NCBI RefSeq assembly: GCF_004360155.1
Contig: NZ_ML178727.1
Span: 594-61,561 of the forward strand
DNA length: 60,968 bases
Direction of reading: 5' to 3'
Origin: Paraglaciecola marina
GTDB taxonomy: Bacteria; Pseudomonadota; Gammaproteobacteria; Enterobacterales; Alteromonadaceae
The first letter of the stretch is position 1; every line of letters begins with the position of its first letter. The translations under genes were made by a program, and so were the position numbers. A model generated the notes under the pieces. The model was not told the DNA's origin, searched no databases, and was given only the letters and a program-made list of their open reading frames with translations. This document shows, piece by piece, positions 58,593 through 60,968 of the stretch.

Positions 58593-59156
58593 ATGCAAAA
58601 AACATTTATTACTGCACAAATGTTACTAGAAGATTCGTTCCGAGTAGCGGCTCAGGTTTATGACAGCGGCTTTCGCCCCACTTTTATAATTGGTATCTGG
58701 CGTGGTGGTGCTCCAATCGGTATCGCGGTTCAGGAATATTTTGATTTTAAAAAAGTTGAAACCGATCATATAGCGGTTCGTACTTCGTCTTATTATGGTA
58801 TTGACCAACAATCTAAAACCATAAAAGTACATGGTTTACATTATCTGATTGAAAACGCTAATGCTGACGACACCCTTTTAATTGTTGATGATGTTTTTGA
58901 TTCAGGGCGCAGTGTTGATGCCTTGATAAAACAAATTAAAAAATTATCTCGAGCCAATATGCCAAGTGATGTGCGTGTTGCTTGCCCTTATTACAAGCCC
59001 AGCAACAATAAGACCGAAATGGTTCCGGATTACTTTGTGCACGAAAGTGACGAATGGTTGGTTTTCCCCCATGAAGTGGCAGGGTTAACACCAGATGAAA
59101 TTATAGAAGGTAAAACTGACCTTAAAAACGTATTACATTTGCTCAAGCAAGACTAA
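58593..59156 (+). CDS. Phosphoribosyltransferase, hypoxanthine type
   Basis: A 187-residue type I PRTase. The PRPP-binding motif LLIVDDVFDSGRS is at about residues 92-104. Upstream features GIWRGGAPIGIAVQEYF (the PPi loop) and a C-terminal hood YFVHESDEWLVFPHE are consistent with hypoxanthine or xanthine phosphoribosyltransferases of purine salvage. The base specificity cannot be fixed. Terminator follows. Confidence 0.82.
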   Translation: MQKTFITAQMLLEDSFRVAAQVYDSGFRPTFIIGIWRGGAPIGIAVQEYFDFKKVETDHIAVRTSSYYGIDQQSKTIKVHGLHYLIENANADDTLLIVDDVFDSGRSVDALIKQIKKLSRANMPSDVRVACPYYKPSNNKTEMVPDYFVHESDEWLVFPHEVAGLTPDEIIEGKTDLKNVLHLLKQD

Positions 59157-59182
59157 TCGAAAGATAGAAAAACATTATGATT

Positions 59183-59206
59183 AAAGGCAGTTTACTGCCT
59201 TTTTTA
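59183..59206 (+). terminator. Terminator of the phosphoribosyltransferase gene
   Basis: AAAGGCAG / CTGCCTTT with a 4-base loop (TTTA) and continued T-run. Confidence 0.88.
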
Positions 59207-59266
59207 TTGTCTGAAATTATGAGTTATTATTCAAAAGGCGTTACATTGACTGCAAGGGTGTAAATT

Positions 59267-59659
59267 ATGAACCAACTTGTCGCTAAGCAATATCTATTAC
59301 AAAAGCCGTTCAGCACTGAAAACTACCCATTTGGTGAAGGTGTTGCAGTGTTTAAAGTCAAAACAAAGATGTTTGCTACTTTATCTTTGGGGAAAATGGC
59401 CAAAGCTAAAAAAACTGAAGGTGTAGATGGACCTTATTGGATGAATCTTAAGTGTGACCCAAGTCATGCTCTTGAACTACGAGATATTTTTCCATCGGTA
59501 ATACCCGGTTATCACATGAATAAAGTACATTGGAATACTGTGATACTCGATGGCTCAATTCCTCAGGGAGAGATTGCGCGTATGATAGACCATTCATTTG
59601 AGCTAGTAGTGTCAAAGATGACGAAGAAAGACCAGCAGTCAATATTATTGCATCTTTAA
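59267..59659 (+). CDS. MmcQ/YjbR-family protein
   Basis: A 130-residue protein. The N terminus (AKQYLLQKPFSTENYPFGEG) and core (VFKVKTKMFATLSL, MNLKCDPSHALELRDIF, then GYHMNKVHWNTVILDG) match the YjbR/CyaY-fold family. Members are small and often annotated as DNA-binding, without firm function. It is the last core gene before the right-hand cassette region. Confidence 0.88.
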   Translation: MNQLVAKQYLLQKPFSTENYPFGEGVAVFKVKTKMFATLSLGKMAKAKKTEGVDGPYWMNLKCDPSHALELRDIFPSVIPGYHMNKVHWNTVILDGSIPQGEIARMIDHSFELVVSKMTKKDQQSILLHL

Positions 59660-59686
59660 GATAGATTAGACTTCATTAGTTACTGA

Positions 59687-59724
59687 GGTATAACGTCCAA
59701 TTTAGTGGACAGAAATAGTTGGTT
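59687..59724. other. Possible degenerate attC-like palindrome
   Basis: GTCCA (59695-59699) and TGGAC (59706-59710) flank a 6-base loop, with AAC just before and GTT after it. This has the AAC...GTT skeleton of an attC site but fails the full consensus boxes. It lies where the attC of the 59772-60152 cassette would be expected. Confidence 0.3.
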
Positions 59725-59771
59725 GAAAATAGCGTAAAAGCAAAGTGTTTATATTCCTATAAAAGTTTTTA

Positions 59772-60152
59772 TCAGGTATTTTTGCAACGGAGCCATATTT
59801 TAAAATACATGAAAGCAAGAGTAGCTTCCGTAATAACAGCCAGTAAAATACCTATGCCAGCGAACCCACGCAAGTATTCTGCACTACCAAGAAAAGCCAA
59901 TGCAAACATAGATATAGAAAGGCTAAAACATATAGCCTGCCTAGATTCTGAATGCTTAGCGTTTCGGCCGAACCAACTAAACACAGATATTCCAAGAAAC
60001 AACATTGCAGCCCTTCTACCCATAAAGAAAGCAGAACTATTTTCATCAATATGAAACAACATAAACAATACTTCGGGAATAAGTATAAGAACCAAACACA
60101 AAGTAAATGCTATAACCGCTGTAATTGTACTTGTTACTTTAAATTTAATCAT
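59772..60152 (-). CDS. Four-helix membrane protein, integron cassette gene
   Basis: 127 residues from ATG 60152, which has AAAGGTGAG ahead; a GTG at 60158 is also in frame. Four hydrophobic segments (residues about 8-30, 44-62, 74-92 and 98-116) with charged ends. The start lies directly after the attC site in the cassette orientation. No family recognised. Confidence 0.6.
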   Translation of the reverse strand: MIKFKVTSTITAVIAFTLCLVLILIPEVLFMLFHIDENSSAFFMGRRAAMLFLGISVFSWFGRNAKHSESRQAICFSLSISMFALAFLGSAEYLRGFAGIGILLAVITEATLAFMYFKIWLRCKNT

Positions 60153-60163
60153 GCTCACCTTTA

Positions 60164-60274
60164 ATGCCTAACGCTTTACATAAACAGCGGGGTAAGTTGG
60201 ACGCGTTTTTGCGCCGTTCGTTTTGCAAAAACCGACCTGTTTGCGGAGTCAGGTTGGATGCGTTTGTTAGGTGC
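60164..60274 (-). other. Integron attC recombination site
   Basis: Read on the minus strand, ACCTAAC (RYYYAAC) with AAACGC follows the stop of the 60282 gene, and GCGTTAGGC (GTTRRRY) closes the site. The boxes on + are GCCTAAC (60166-60172) and GTTAGGT (60266-60272). The 111-base length is in the range of larger attC sites. Orientation and order (gene, then attC) match a minus-strand cassette. Confidence 0.85.
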
Positions 60275-60281
60275 GCGCCTA

Positions 60282-60851
60282 CTAGTAGATATAGTTTTCA
60301 TCTATTTTTAGTTTGGAATTATCGAGCAAGAATAAACACATGGATACATAGTCTTCTGCGCGTTTTCTTCCTGATGGACTCCAAATATTCCAAAATTGAT
60401 AAGAAAGTGATGATGAATACTCGAATATCCATTGGGAGCCATCCATACCAATAATTTCTTCATCAGGTTTAAAATTCCAGCCATCTATTCTTTCAAACAA
60501 TGACCTCAATTGATTAGATTGATTTTCTGTTAATTCAAAGCGTTTATTGCTCTCTAGTTTTCCTGGTTCATAACCACCAGCCCCTGACAGTTTCTTACTT
60601 TCTAGAGTACATTTTTTGTCACAATCAATTCTTATAACTACTGGAGCATGAAAAGTACGTAGCCATGTAAATCTATACGACTCTGCGTACTTGGTCTCAT
60701 TGAGAGGTGATTCTTTAGCCGCATATAAATGTTTTGAGAACCAAGCTATTTCAAACTCATTTAGTTCAGACGTCTCAGAGAAGTATTCCGCATTAATAGA
60801 TTTACAACCAGAAATACATAAGCAAAAAAAGAGACTAACTACTAGTTTCAT
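60282..60851 (-). CDS. Lipoprotein of unknown function, integron cassette gene
   Basis: A 189-residue protein with a lipoprotein signal: hydrophobic residues 3-14 and lipobox CISGC, Cys16. The mature domain has no recognised family; it includes IDCDKKCTLESKKL (possible disulfide) and several aromatic residues. It is flanked upstream by a GTTAGGT core (60858-60864 on the opposite strand) and downstream by a full attC, the layout of a complete cassette. Confidence 0.65.
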   Translation of the reverse strand: MKLVVSLFFCLCISGCKSINAEYFSETSELNEFEIAWFSKHLYAAKESPLNETKYAESYRFTWLRTFHAPVVIRIDCDKKCTLESKKLSGAGGYEPGKLESNKRFELTENQSNQLRSLFERIDGWNFKPDEEIIGMDGSQWIFEYSSSLSYQFWNIWSPSGRKRAEDYVSMCLFLLDNSKLKIDENYIY

Positions 60852-60968
60852 CCACTGAGTACCTAACGAGGGTGTAGAAAAACCCTCACCTTAAAATTTA
60901 TTTTAAAAATTGAGCTAATTTGACTATAAAAACGCGTCGCTACGTGAAATCTGTATAGGTTTAACCAT
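60852..60968 (-). other. Edge of a further integron site (attC or attI)
   Basis: On the minus strand GTTAGGT (GTTRRRY) lies directly before the 60282-60851 gene, preceded by the hairpin GAGGGT / ACCCTC (60866-60885). No matching RYYYAAC box is found before the window ends, so this is either a long or broken attC of a preceding cassette, or an attI site with the integrase gene beyond the window. Confidence 0.5.

Noticed and set aside
60940-60968. LexA-like box CTGTATA near the right edge, as seen upstream of some integrase genes
   Set aside because: Only the left half resembles the consensus and the window ends before the site could be complete.

Overview
The window looks like chromosomal DNA of a marine gammaproteobacterium of the order Alteromonadales, most likely Alteromonadaceae near Glaciecola/Paraglaciecola. 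The assignment is inference. It rests on AT-rich coding DNA and on conserved gene orders: dapB-carA-carB-greA, miaB-ybeZ-ybeY-corC-lnt, gcvA-(hydrolase)-ygdD-rlmM, nadK-recN-bamE and mfd-csiV. No tRNA, rRNA, CRISPR array or intact insertion sequence was seen.

Layout. 1-760: the distal end of an integron cassette array, with one full attC site and two small cassette-type genes on +. 1034-3600: ppaC, an NTF2-like protein and a peroxiredoxin-like protein. 3794-7309: a four-gene minus-strand membrane operon (transmembrane anchor protein, HupE/UreJ, a DUF6644 protein and a DUF6152-DUF6644 fusion), possibly for metal handling. 7512-10409: lactate-permease family transporter, GNAT protein and DoxX-like protein. 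10665-16771: dapB, carA, carB, greA. 16871-18666: overlapping Nudix and metallo-beta-lactamase-fold genes. 18667-24168: a long AT-rich leader, then a compact pilus-type operon (DUF4402-like subunit, PapD-like chaperone and an unusual usher carrying C-terminal SPOR-like repeats). 24241-29750: lnt, corC, ybeY, ybeZ, miaB. 30002-39641: kdsA, a small exported protein, gcvA, hydrolase, ygdD, rlmM, bamE, recN, nadK, nagZ and an exported DUF1805 protein.

39726-51111 is the most distinctive region. A LysR regulator diverges from a Tat-exported flavin amine oxidase, a di-heme cytochrome c and an exported RidA protein. These are followed by a DASS transporter, a TauE/SafE permease, a Tat-exported PLP aminotransferase and a TonB-dependent receptor. 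Read together they suggest outer-membrane uptake of an amine or amino acid, oxidation in the periplasm with electrons passed to cytochrome c, hydrolysis of the imine by RidA, transamination, and movement of the products across the inner membrane. The individual families are recognisable; the pathway and substrate are inferred.

51536-59659: csiV, mfd, a PilZ protein, a lolC-type permease without lolD/lolE beside it, a phosphoribosyltransferase and a YjbR-like protein. 59772-60968: a second cassette region, on the minus strand, with another full attC site, a lipoprotein cassette and a four-helix membrane-protein cassette. The two cassette regions point toward each other across about 59 kb of core genes.
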